Source: UBA12087 sp964370815 (GTDB taxonomy: Bacteria > Chloroflexota > Anaerolineae > Anaerolineales > Villigracilaceae). From it: DNA of 64,000 nt. Of the stretch, positions 55,376 through 63,459 are shown in pieces (the stretch's first letter is position 1; the number at the start of each line of letters is the position of its first letter). The DNA is taken from NCBI GenBank assembly GCA_964370815.1, contig CAYJKQ010000013.1:6151-70150 (forward strand), given 5' to 3'. The notes under the pieces were generated by a model that did not search any database, had not been told where the DNA came from, and saw only the letters and a list, made by a program, of their open reading frames with translations. Both the position numbers and the translations under genes were made by a program.

Positions 55376-56137
55376 TCATCCAAAGTAGGTCAGCAAGTCC
55401 TTTATATGCAAGACACCGTTAAATTTCAAGCTGATGCCAGCTTTTATGAGATTCCCTTTCTCGTCATCCTCATCACCCAGGCAAGACACAATAATATCCC
55501 CACTACCAAGATCTTCATTTTCAGTGTATGGGTTAGTGGTAACAATAACATTCGTGTGAGCTGCTTTGGCAGCAAGAACACCATTTCTTGAATCTTCCAC
55601 CACCATTACTTCATCCGGATCCAAACCTGTCATGGATAGCGCTAAGTTGTAGATGGCGGGATCCGGTTTCTTTTTTTCAACAACATCCCCAGCCAGTACA
55701 ACATCAAACTTAATATCCGACAGAATCTTCTCCGTAATTGCTTTGGCGGATTGCTCATTGGATGTGGTGCACACACAAACTTTCAATCCAGCATCCATGG
55801 CTTCATGCATAAAGCGGCGGATACCCGGCCGAAGAGGGAGTTCCCCAGATTCGATCAATTCCACAAATAATGCGGTTTTTCGTTTATGCATGGCTTTGAC
55901 CAGTTCGTCCACTTCTTCCGGTCGGATCGGTTTGCTAAAGCCTTTGGTTTGCAAGTGATGTTTCATACGTTCTTTTCCACCTGCAATCTGTAGCAGCTCG
56001 TGGTAATACTCCACGCTCCATTCATCAGTGAAACCAAATTCCTTGAAAGTCATATTAAAAGAAACACGGTGACCATCTTTTTCGGTATCAATAATGACAC
56101 CATCCTGGTCAAAAAAAACAGCTTTAATTTTTCCCAT
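55376..56137 (-). CDS. HAD-superfamily phosphatase (CbbY/beta-PGM-like)
   Basis: A 253-residue HAD hydrolase. FFDQDGVIIDTE has the nucleophile Asp and general acid Asp (D-x-D-G). A helical cap follows (about 18-95). VCVCTTSNEQ supplies motif II Thr/Ser, and VEKKKPDPAIYNLAL and VVEDSRNGVLAAKAA supply motifs III and IV. It would hydrolyse a phosphate monoester or isomerise a sugar phosphate. It is the last gene of a minus-strand set with an aminotransferase and a class II aldolase, so a common pathway is possible. Confidence 0.88.
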   Translation of the reverse strand: MGKIKAVFFDQDGVIIDTEKDGHRVSFNMTFKEFGFTDEWSVEYYHELLQIAGGKERMKHHLQTKGFSKPIRPEEVDELVKAMHKRKTALFVELIESGELPLRPGIRRFMHEAMDAGLKVCVCTTSNEQSAKAITEKILSDIKFDVVLAGDVVEKKKPDPAIYNLALSMTGLDPDEVMVVEDSRNGVLAAKAAHTNVIVTTNPYTENEDLGSGDIIVSCLGDEDDEKGNLIKAGISLKFNGVLHIKDLLTYFG

Positions 56138-56271
56138 TTCATACCTCTTTGTCAGGATTTATTGTAAGTTAATCCAAACTTCATTATTCTTAATTATAGA
56201 AAAAAGAGTATCTCAAATCTCTTGATGTTTGTGAGAAGAATTGAATCTGAAGGATTCTTTTTTTGTATGAC

Positions 56272-57372
56272 CTACTTTGTCAGGAACTCCGTGACAACAT
56301 CGACCACCATCTTGTTTTCTTCTGCAGTACCTATGGTGATGCGGAACCAGCCATCGCTGTCATATTTCTTTGATTCCGGTCTCAAAATTATCCCTTTGGA
56401 TTCTGCATATCCGACCACTTCCTTACCCAATTTTCCAGTATCACCACAATCGAATAATATGTAATTGGCTTGGGATGGGAATATAACCAACCCAGGAACC
56501 TTGCTGAGTTCTGTAGTGATAAAGTCTACGGCATCATTGTTGAATTTTACACGTTCCGCCAGGGCTTCAGTATCTTCAAATGCCGCCAGGGCTGCCCACA
56601 TCGGTATTGTACCTACATTCCAGGGAAGTAGTGCACCTGAGATCTGCGCGATCACATCCTTGTCCGCCAGTGCATACCCAAAACGCATCCCTGCCAGACC
56701 GTAAGCTTTGGATAATGTGCGAGTGATGATCACATTCTTAAATTTCTTGATAAGCCCAACATAAGACTTGCTCAAGCCAGCATACTCTACATAAGCCTCA
56801 TCAACAATGAAAGGGATACCTGTTTCAGCTATACGCAGTATGTCCTTGCTTTCCATAAAATTTCCTGAAGGGTTGTTTGGATTGGCAATTACAATTATCT
56901 TGGTCTTTTCAGTTATCACAGCAAGAATTGAGTCGGTATCAAAGTGCAGATATTTTTCTTTATAAACCATCGGAACAGATACCATCCTGGCTCCCAAGAT
57001 GGTTCCGCGTAATTCGTAAATTCCAAAACAGGGTTTATGTTGGATCACTTCATCGCCTGGCGCAATAAACATGCGAAAAATGTTGTCATATACTTCGCTG
57101 GAACCATTCCCGATCATCACATTCTCAGGCCCCTCTAATCCATTTATTTCAGCAATTTTCGAGCGTACCACCAAACCTTGATCGGGGTAACGATTTGCCA
57201 TTGCGCCGTATTTATGAATGGCTTCCTGGACAAGCTTGGAGGGTGGATTAGGATTCTCATTTGACATCATGCGATGTAATTCCGGTTTTCGCCAGGCTAA
57301 TTCAATATGACCGGATACATACATAGGGATGCCTTTAACCCAGGGCACATAAAAATCTTCAACTTTTTTCAT
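56272..57372 (-). CDS. hisC: HisC-like class I/II aminotransferase
   Basis: A 366-residue PLP enzyme. The PLP lysine is in TRTLSKAYGLAGMRFGYALAD. NPNNPSGNFM and PFIVDEAYVEYAG are the family's cofactor and substrate motifs, and MIGNGSSEVYDNIFRMF is conserved in HisC. The length fits histidinol-phosphate aminotransferase. Other histidine genes are absent here, so a different amino-acid or aminosugar role is possible. It lies between an aldolase and a HAD phosphatase on the same strand, with gaps of 99 and 134 bases. Confidence 0.85.
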   Translation of the reverse strand: MKKVEDFYVPWVKGIPMYVSGHIELAWRKPELHRMMSNENPNPPSKLVQEAIHKYGAMANRYPDQGLVVRSKIAEINGLEGPENVMIGNGSSEVYDNIFRMFIAPGDEVIQHKPCFGIYELRGTILGARMVSVPMVYKEKYLHFDTDSILAVITEKTKIIVIANPNNPSGNFMESKDILRIAETGIPFIVDEAYVEYAGLSKSYVGLIKKFKNVIITRTLSKAYGLAGMRFGYALADKDVIAQISGALLPWNVGTIPMWAALAAFEDTEALAERVKFNNDAVDFITTELSKVPGLVIFPSQANYILFDCGDTGKLGKEVVGYAESKGIILRPESKKYDSDGWFRITIGTAEENKMVVDVVTEFLTK

Positions 57373-57471
57373 AGCTTACTCCTTAATATTATGAGTCTTT
57401 TTTTGGTTAACCATTCTAGGAATTGATAATAATTCATCACCTTCCTCAACAAATGATTTTCGATCTATGTT

Positions 57472-58347
57472 TTATGCTTTTCCAGCGCTGCCTAATAGAT
57501 CGATCCAATGCCAGACTGCAATCCGAATTGCATCTCTGACTGCAACGTCCACCTTGCCAGGATCGTACTCCTCTCGATGTGAAGAAATATAATCATACGC
57601 GGAATTTATCAAGGTGTGTTTTAGCTCAGTGGATACATTGAATTTTGCGCCGCCCATCTCCAGCAGCTTGACAACATATTCCGGTGATAAACCTGTGCCA
57701 CCATGTACGACCATTGGGACTTTGACACCATTACCATTAACCATTTTAGAAATTTTCCCCAATCTCTCAAAATCCACTTTCGGATTCTTGGTTTTATAAA
57801 CACCATGAGCTGTCCCTATTGCTGGTGCAAACAGATCGACACCGGTCTTTTCAATAAATTCGATGGCTTGAACAGGACTGCAGAGTGCTGCTTCATTCGC
57901 AGCAACAATCACCTGATCTTCCACACCAGATACAGTACCAAGCTCGCCTTCCACTGAAATATCACCCAACTTGTGGCAATGATCTACAACCTCTTTGGTC
58001 TGGCGGATATTTTCTTCAAAGGATTGTTTGGAAGCATCGATCATGATATTGGTATAACCAGAATCGGCGATTTTTTTACAATAGTCCACATCTGTGCAGT
58101 GATCCAGGTGGAGACAAATGGGAATCGGAACCGTTTGAGCAATAGTTCTATAGATCGCCACCAGCACATCTCGACCCAAGAATTGGGATGGCTTAACGGA
58201 AGTTTGGATAATAAGGGGTGCTTTACGCTCAACCGCAGCTTCGATTACACCTTCCATTTGATTAACACTCGTGATATTGAACGCCCCAACTGCATATTTT
58301 CCTTTGGTTGCTTCGATCAACATCTCTTTTGCGGATACGATAGACAT
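57472..58347 (-). CDS. Class II fructose/tagatose-bisphosphate-type aldolase
   Basis: A 291-residue protein. Zinc and substrate motifs are present: LHLDHCTD (catalytic Asp and zinc His), SVEGELGTVSG, AIGTAHGVYKTKNPKVDF (zinc His), and VVHGGTGLSPE (zinc His). The normal family members split fructose- or tagatose-1,6-bisphosphate to DHAP and glyceraldehyde-3-phosphate. The neighbours (aminotransferase, phosphatase) may point to an aldol product used for something other than glycolysis. Confidence 0.92.
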   Translation of the reverse strand: MSIVSAKEMLIEATKGKYAVGAFNITSVNQMEGVIEAAVERKAPLIIQTSVKPSQFLGRDVLVAIYRTIAQTVPIPICLHLDHCTDVDYCKKIADSGYTNIMIDASKQSFEENIRQTKEVVDHCHKLGDISVEGELGTVSGVEDQVIVAANEAALCSPVQAIEFIEKTGVDLFAPAIGTAHGVYKTKNPKVDFERLGKISKMVNGNGVKVPMVVHGGTGLSPEYVVKLLEMGGAKFNVSTELKHTLINSAYDYISSHREEYDPGKVDVAVRDAIRIAVWHWIDLLGSAGKA

Positions 58348-58529
58348 TTTTGCCTCCAGACAAAAAATCTAAGACTAAAACCAATCGATCTAGTTCCGAT
58401 GATGTAACAAACCCTTGCTCAACTTGCTATACTCCTAATTGTTCGAAATCCTGAGAACGTCTGTAATTTGACCATTTGATCCTTTCACCTTTTGAATCAT
58501 ACAAGGGTTCTTTTTCCACAGGGGGAAGT

Positions 58530-58542
58530 TGTCGCAACGACA
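58530..58542. promoter_or_regulatory. Small palindrome between divergent promoters, possible operator
   Basis: TGTCG-CAA-CGACA is a perfect 5+3+5 inverted repeat in the region between the aldolase operon (minus) and the protease promoter (plus). It is 43 bases upstream of the -35 box. A regulator site is only a guess. Confidence 0.3.
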
Positions 58543-58585
58543 TACAACAAAAAATGCGATTCCTCAAAGACCTGACCAGCTTGAC

Positions 58586-58614
58586 TTGACTTTCTTAAAA
58601 AAATTTCCTATAAT
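58586..58614 (+). promoter_or_regulatory. Strong sigma-70 promoter for protease A
   Basis: TTGACT (58586-58591), a 17-base spacer, and a perfect TATAAT (58609-58614). The start would be near 58621, which leaves about 255 bases of leader. Confidence 0.85.
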
Positions 58615-58620
58615 CTTATT

Positions 58621-58875
58621 ATAGAATTGAATTTCACCTTGAAGCCAAGGGAAAGATCAACTCACGCATTATAAAGTATAAAACTTGGGGAAATTTAATT
58701 CTCGTAAGATGGAACGAAAAAAATTTCTTTTCCCATCCCGGGTGGTGAGAAAAAATGGATTTTGCGATGCAATTTCCAGGAGGTATTCATCTTGCAAGAA
58801 AGGAGGTTGAGGTAAATTCAAAAATAAGTCAACATATGGTTATGTGATTTCAATGCTTTTTCGAAGGAGATTCAA
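58621..58875 (+). promoter_or_regulatory. Long 5' leader of protease A
   Basis: A leader of about 255 bases with no large gene. Its 3' half holds CTTGCAAGAAAGGAGG (58791-58806), a near-perfect anti-16S sequence that is not followed by a usable start. The leader of protease B has the similar CTTGGCAAAGAGAGGAGG. The true RBS is a second AAGGAGA just before the ATG. A structured control element is possible but not recognised. Confidence 0.45.
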
Positions 58876-60021
58876 ATGAAAAAATCAATCTATGTACTAT
58901 CAGGTGTGTTGGTTATTGTGATCGTTTTAATCTTCACACTTGTCACCCCAAAACCGTCTGCGATTGCAGCAGCGAATGATGAACAGAAACTGACTCTTAC
59001 TCAGCGGATCTCAAGAGCTGAGCAGGATGCCGCAATGGCTTTCTGGACCATGGATACGATGGTAAATGCAGAAGCCATGGTGATGCCGGTTGATTACGGT
59101 CCTTCTGACCCGGATGTGTTTGCCCTGGGCCAGGAAGCACTCGGAAATCCCGGTTCCAGTTCTGCAGGAACAGCCCGGGCTAATGCAAATGCAATTGCCA
59201 GGAAAGCTTATACAAGCGAATGGGTAAACACCGGACAATCTGCTCCTGCTGAATTTTCGGATGTATCAGCAGATGAACCTGCAGGCACCAGCCAGGTCTT
59301 CACCAGTTACTATGGCAACTTGTGGTTTCCCGCCCAGAAGATCTACCCGCACAAATGGGTTGGGAGGTTCAGTTTCTCAACCCCCAATGGTACCTCCTAT
59401 TGTTCTGCCACAGCCATCAGCAACAACCATATTGTCACAGCAGCTCACTGCGTCTATGACACTTCCAGCAGGAACGCATGGTACACCAACAAGGTTTTCA
59501 CACCTGCTTACAGGAACGGAAACGCCCCATACGGTTCTTTCGCTGCAACAAGTTGCACAGTTCTGATGTCATGGAAATATTTGTCGGGAAGTTTTACCAT
59601 CAACGGATGGACAAAATATGATCTGGCTGTTTGCAGAGTTGGAACCAATTCCATCGGGAAAACTTTGAACTATATGGTCGGATGGGCAGGGCGGCAGTGG
59701 AATAGACCCTATACCAGGAACTTCTTCAACATGGGTTACCCTTTCAAGAATACGAGTAATAACTACCTTCCAAACGCCGGCAACTACTTGCGAATTTGTA
59801 CGGCTGAAAGCCGCAAACAGACAACGGATACACTTGGCATGGGATGCAATTTTGGCGGTGGCATCAGCGGTGGACCCTGGATGATCGGTTATGCCCCGAA
59901 TGTCGTCAAAGGCTGGGTCAACAGCGTCAACTCAGGTTTATATATCGGGGAAGAGAACCTGTATGGAATACGATTTACCGATCAAAACATCGTCCCGCTC
60001 TGTACTACGCAAGGCTGCTAG
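58876..60021 (+). CDS. Secreted trypsin/V8-like serine protease A
   Basis: A 381-residue protein. A signal segment (MKKSIYVLSGVLVIVIVLIF) is followed by a pro-region to about 150 and a chymotrypsin-fold domain. The triad can be read: His191 in TAAHCVYD, Asp249 in KYDLAVCRVG, and Ser331 in GGGISGGPWM. Several cysteines (SYCSAT, AAHCV, TSCTV, LAVCR, RICTA, GMGCN) suggest disulfides. It would be secreted and act on external protein. It is a close paralogue of the protease at 60854, part of a tandem duplication. AAGGAGA precedes the ATG. Confidence 0.92.
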   Translation: MKKSIYVLSGVLVIVIVLIFTLVTPKPSAIAAANDEQKLTLTQRISRAEQDAAMAFWTMDTMVNAEAMVMPVDYGPSDPDVFALGQEALGNPGSSSAGTARANANAIARKAYTSEWVNTGQSAPAEFSDVSADEPAGTSQVFTSYYGNLWFPAQKIYPHKWVGRFSFSTPNGTSYCSATAISNNHIVTAAHCVYDTSSRNAWYTNKVFTPAYRNGNAPYGSFAATSCTVLMSWKYLSGSFTINGWTKYDLAVCRVGTNSIGKTLNYMVGWAGRQWNRPYTRNFFNMGYPFKNTSNNYLPNAGNYLRICTAESRKQTTDTLGMGCNFGGGISGGPWMIGYAPNVVKGWVNSVNSGLYIGEENLYGIRFTDQNIVPLCTTQGC

Positions 60022-60073
60022 ACTGGACGAGCATCCTTATACAGGTTATTAGCAGGAATTGCCTCTTTTATTG

Positions 60074-60112
60074 ATCAGGATGCAGGTTATCTTGCCTGCA
60101 TCCTGATTTGTT
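60074..60112 (+). terminator. Terminator of protease A
   Basis: ATCAGGATGCAGG (60074-60086) pairs perfectly with CCTGCATCCTGAT (60095-60107), followed by TTGTT. A homologous hairpin follows protease B. Confidence 0.85.
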
Positions 60113-60192
60113 AAATAAATCATTGGAATATTCCGTTTAAAACATATCTATTCGGACATTATCATCATAAGTTGAAGAACCCGATAATAATA

Positions 60193-60288
60193 ATGAGTCT
60201 TGGAATCTCGTTGTGGTTCAAGATCACCTGCCTTTTACCACTGGCAGGCTGTGCCCTGGGGACAGGTGAGGAGATCATTCTGGACTAA
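60193..60288 (+). pseudogene. Lipoprotein signal-peptide stub, deletion remnant of the paralogue at 62161
   Basis: A 31-codon frame (MSLGISLWFKITCLLPLAGC, then ALGTGEEIILD and stop). The part LPLAGCALGTG matches LALAACAPGTG of the intact lipoprotein 62161-62823, whose position behind a protease is the same. After GTG, the DNA continues as the region that in the second copy lies after the lipoprotein stop (GAGGAGATCAT, 62864 on). So about 610 bases, from just after the lipobox to just beyond the stop, are missing. No RBS is evident; function is unlikely. Confidence 0.65.
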
Positions 60289-60382
60289 TTCGCAAGTGCA
60301 AGCAAGTGGAAAAGCCTGAAGCGTGTTTAACTGATCGAGCCAATATGTCACTGGCATGGAGTTGAATTGATCATCCAATCAG
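60268..60382 (+). repeat. Duplicated tail segment, copy A
   Basis: About 115 bases homologous to 62864-62977. Identical blocks are TGGAAAAGCCTGAAGCG (17 bases) and a 22-base block ending the segment (60361-60382, starting GTTGAATTGATC and ending CCAATCAG). It marks the end of the duplicated unit. Confidence 0.8.
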
Positions 60383-60545
60383 GTTGTAATTCTTCTCAAC
60401 TCATATCCGCAACCATCGAGAGATAACATTTCCCAATCTGGTCTTTATGAACACTCGATCACACCTCCTTATTTGGAAAATAATTCAGATCTACCAATTT
60501 TTTCTATTAATTTTTTTTGGAAACAAAACAAATAATCTGAAATGC

Positions 60546-60574
60546 TTGACAAACAATATTAATTTCAATATACT
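60546..60574 (+). promoter_or_regulatory. Strong sigma-70 promoter for protease B
   Basis: Perfect TTGACA (60546-60551), 17-base spacer, TATACT (60569-60574). The start near 60581 leaves about 273 bases of leader. Confidence 0.85.
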
Positions 60575-60580
60575 ATTCAT

Positions 60581-60853
60581 ACATATCTTATCGTATTTCA
60601 CATTGGGATAGAATAATAAGACAACTCTGAAACTTATGATGGTTTTATACATTGGGAAACGTCTATTCTGCTCCGGTGAAATTAGATTTTTTTATGTTCC
60701 GTTTTAATTGACCAATCACCCAGAAAGTGCTGCATCGGAAGTTCCCGCAGGAACTCGCTTGGCAAAGAGAGGAGGATGGGTATAACCTAAATAATTCATT
60801 TCTTCTACATTAGGTCATCTGATAATAACTTTTATCCCTATAAGGAGATCCAA
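60581..60853 (+). promoter_or_regulatory. Long 5' leader of protease B
   Basis: About 273 bases without a large gene. GTTCC-CGCA-GGAAC (about 60741-60754) is a clear small hairpin directly before CTTGGCAAAGAGAGGAGG, which resembles the element in the protease A leader. The true RBS AAGGAG lies just before ATG 60854. Outside the shared element the two leaders differ. Confidence 0.45.
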
Positions 60854-61987
60854 ATGAAAAAATCCGTTTTTGTATTTTTAGGTGTGTTGGTCGTAGTAGT
60901 TGCTTTAATCTTCACCTCTATTGCCCCAAAACCGTCTGCAATTGCGGCAGCGAATGATGAACAGAACCTGACCCTTGTTGAGAAGACAACAAAAGCCCAG
61001 GCTGAAGCAGCATTGGCATTCTGGACCAAGGATGCAATGGTCAATGCGGAAGCCATGGTGATGCCGGTTGATTACGGTCCTTCTGGACCGGATGTGTTTG
61101 CCCTGGGTCAGGAAGCGCTCGGTACCTCAGGTGCCAGTCCTGCCGGAACAGCCCGGACAAATGCAAATGCAATTGCAAGAAAGGCATATGCGAGCGAATG
61201 GGTAAATACCGGACAATCTGAATCGGATGTATCGGTAGATGAACCGACAGGCACCAGCCAGATCTTCACCAGTTTCTATGGCAACTTAAACACTACAGAC
61301 TGGAAGATCTATCCGCATAAATGGGTGGGCAGGTTCAGTTTTACAACACCTTCCGGCACCTCCTATTGTTCTGCCACAGCCATCAGCAACAACCATATCG
61401 TCACAGCAGCTCACTGCGTCTATGACACTCCCAGCAGGAACGCATGGTACACCAACAAAGTCTTCACTCCAGCCTACAGGAATGGAAACGCCCCTTATGG
61501 AACTTTCGCTACGACAGGTTGCCGGATATTGACCGCATGGGCAAATTTGTCGGGAAGTTTTTCCATCAACAGTTGGACAAGATATGATCTGGCAGTTTGC
61601 AATGTTGGAACCAATTCCATCGGGAAAACTTTGAACTATATGGTCGGATGGGCAGGGAGGACATGGAATCAAAGCTATACGCGGAACTTCTTCAATATGG
61701 GTTACCCCTTCAAAGACACAAATAATGCCTATCTGCCAAATGCCGGCAACTACATGCGTATTTGTACGGCTGAAAGCCGCCAACAGACAACCGATACCCT
61801 GGGCATGGGTTGTAATTTTGGCGGAGGCATCAGCGGTGGACCCTGGATGGTCGGTTATGCCCCGAATGTCATCTCAGGTCAAGTCAATAGCGTCAACTCA
61901 GGTTTATATATCGGGCAACAGAACCTGTATGGAATACGATTTAACGATCAAAACATCGTTGTGATCTGTAATGTGGAAGGCTGCTAG
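60854..61987 (+). CDS. Secreted trypsin/V8-like serine protease B
   Basis: A 377-residue paralogue of protease A. The signal segment (MKKSVFVFLGVLVVVVALIF), pro-region and chymotrypsin-fold domain are all kept. The triad is in TAAHCVYD, RYDLAVCNVG and GGGISGGPWM. Long blocks are identical to copy A (for example NAWYTNKVFTPAYRNGNAPY), while the pro-region has small indels, such as the loss of A-P-A-E-F after GQS. Both copies are intact, so both may be active. Secreted, substrate unknown. Confidence 0.92.
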   Translation: MKKSVFVFLGVLVVVVALIFTSIAPKPSAIAAANDEQNLTLVEKTTKAQAEAALAFWTKDAMVNAEAMVMPVDYGPSGPDVFALGQEALGTSGASPAGTARTNANAIARKAYASEWVNTGQSESDVSVDEPTGTSQIFTSFYGNLNTTDWKIYPHKWVGRFSFTTPSGTSYCSATAISNNHIVTAAHCVYDTPSRNAWYTNKVFTPAYRNGNAPYGTFATTGCRILTAWANLSGSFSINSWTRYDLAVCNVGTNSIGKTLNYMVGWAGRTWNQSYTRNFFNMGYPFKDTNNAYLPNAGNYMRICTAESRQQTTDTLGMGCNFGGGISGGPWMVGYAPNVISGQVNSVNSGLYIGQQNLYGIRFNDQNIVVICNVEGC

Positions 61988-62039
61988 ACTCGACGTGTAT
62001 CCTTCTGCAAAATAATAGCAGGATGAAAACCACTTAATA

Positions 62040-62082
62040 ATCAGGGTGCAGGCAGGTTTGCCTGCACCCTGATCTATTTTTT
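62040..62082 (+). terminator. Terminator of protease B
   Basis: ATCAGGGTGCAGGCA (62040-62054) pairs perfectly over 15 bp with TGCCTGCACCCTGAT (62059-62073), followed by CTATTTTTTT. It is homologous to the hairpin after protease A. Confidence 0.92.
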
Positions 62083-62160
62083 TATCATTGGAACATTTCC
62101 GTCTGAAAAACGTCAATAGAGCAACATCGTGCATTTTCAAATTAGAAAGGAGATATTCCA

Positions 62161-62823
62161 ATGAATATTAAAGGTTTACGAATCATTTTGTGCAGCTTGT
62201 TTGTCACCTCATTGGCACTGGCTGCCTGTGCTCCAGGGACAGGCAGTGAAGTTCTGACCTTGAATGAAGACGGGAGTACAACAATGAATACAGCGGAGAG
62301 CGGGGAACCTGCAAACAATACAGGTCTGACAGAAGCAGGTGCAGGGGCAGAAGATGCTGGAGATAACACGGGAAATGCCGGGACGATACAACTGGATGAT
62401 ATTTATAACGATGGCACCTACAAATTTTCTGTGGCTCACCCTTCTGACTTCGTATTTCGTAATCAGTTAGCAGAGAAGCTTGCTGAATTGACACCCAAAC
62501 CTGTGGCTGCCATCTTGATCATGGATCCGATAATAGCCAAAAGTGAAGTTCCTGATGAACCTGCCGCCCTTGAAATTCGTTTCTATGCCCGGGCTGGAGA
62601 GGCCTCCCTGGATGGCTGGTTGAAAGCAAATGGTCTGACAAACGCTTCGGAATCCCGGCAGGAGTTCAAAACAGACAATGTCTCTGGTGTGATGGTTTGT
62701 GAATCCACCATGATCTTTCCGGGTTGCAGATATTATGTTTTCGGTAACGAATGGGTCTACCAGTTGACAGTGACCTCGCAGGAAGGTGAATCCATGTTCA
62801 ACTCTTTCAAGCTTGTTCCTTAA
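62161..62823 (+). CDS. Lipoprotein of the protease module, unknown function
   Basis: A 220-residue protein. The signal ends at LALAAC (Cys23). An Asn/Gly/Ala/Glu-rich low-complexity linker (about 28-78) leads to a folded domain (about 80-220) with YKFSVAHPSDFVF and a closing EWVYQLTVTSQEGESMFNSFKLV. This pattern resembles PsbP-like/DUF1795-type surface domains, which is only a shape similarity. AAAGGAGA precedes the ATG. It follows the protease B terminator, so it needs its own promoter or read-through. Its counterpart in the first module is deleted. Confidence 0.8.
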   Translation: MNIKGLRIILCSLFVTSLALAACAPGTGSEVLTLNEDGSTTMNTAESGEPANNTGLTEAGAGAEDAGDNTGNAGTIQLDDIYNDGTYKFSVAHPSDFVFRNQLAEKLAELTPKPVAAILIMDPIIAKSEVPDEPAALEIRFYARAGEASLDGWLKANGLTNASESRQEFKTDNVSGVMVCESTMIFPGCRYYVFGNEWVYQLTVTSQEGESMFNSFKLVP

Positions 62824-62842
62824 GTAGCTGATATTGGGTTGA

Positions 62843-62938
62843 AATAATTACCCGGGTTACAAAGAGGAGATCATACTGGTCCAATGCGCAGATGATGGCA
62901 ATTGGAAAAGCCTGAAGCGCGTTCGGATCATCGAGTAA
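62843..62938 (+). pseudogene. Protein-like remnant frame in the duplicated tail, copy B
   Basis: A stop-bounded frame of 31 codons reads NNYPGYKEEIILVQCADDGN then WKSLKRVRIIE. In copy A the same frame gives EEIIL ... WKSLKRV, interrupted by a stop. It has no start codon or RBS, so it looks like the 3' end of a lost gene carried in both copies. The nucleotide similarity to 60268-60382 runs on to 62977. Confidence 0.45.
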
Positions 62939-62948
62939 AATATCTCTG

Positions 62949-62998
62949 GCCGGGAGTTGAATTGATCATCCAATCAGTTCAACCCGGCTTGTTTATTC
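62949..62998 (+). terminator. Terminator after the lipoprotein unit
   Basis: GCCGGG(AG)TTGAA pairs with TTCAACCCGGC around a 16-base loop, followed by TTGTTTATT. The matching stem in copy A (near 60355-60405) has degenerated. Confidence 0.7.
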
Positions 62999-63168
62999 CA
63001 GGAATATAGATCTATGGGGTAAACCATGCGGGCAACACCGCTGTCTTTCTTGCAGGATTCGATCTCTTCTCCGATTCCCGATTTTGGTGCGTATTATCCT
63101 GAATGATCCATTGATCGTTTGCGTCTTTCCAATACTTCAGGGAGGATATAAGGATAATTGTGAAATGT

Positions 63169-63198
63169 GAGACAATATACAGATAATTAATGTATAAT
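63169..63198 (+). promoter_or_regulatory. Probable promoter of the last lipoprotein gene
   Basis: A perfect TATAAT at 63193-63198 and GAGACA at 63169-63174, four of six matches, with an 18-base spacer. This again leaves a leader of about 255 bases before ATG 63460. The region 62999-63168 shows no gene. Confidence 0.5.
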
Positions 63199-63459
63199 AA
63201 TTGTAACTGCTCAAGCCAAGACCCTAAATGTTTCTCTGGCAGAAGAATTGGAACAATTTACCTGATATTCATGCTCTCGATCTCTTTGTTTTTCCGGGAA
63301 AACCTTTAGGGTTTTAGTGGTAACTAATAATTTCGGTGGAGTCAATTGCAGATCGATGAAGACCCTATTTTCGGGAACATTCTATTGAAGATGAACGTCT
63401 ATAGTGTGATCGACTTCACAATCCGATTTTCACCCCTCGTTCTCAAAAGGAGACTCGTA

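Noticed and set aside
58709..58810. 33-codon frame (MERKKFLFPSRVV...) in the leader of protease A
   Set aside because: No good RBS and no counterpart in the leader of protease B; kept only as part of the leader.
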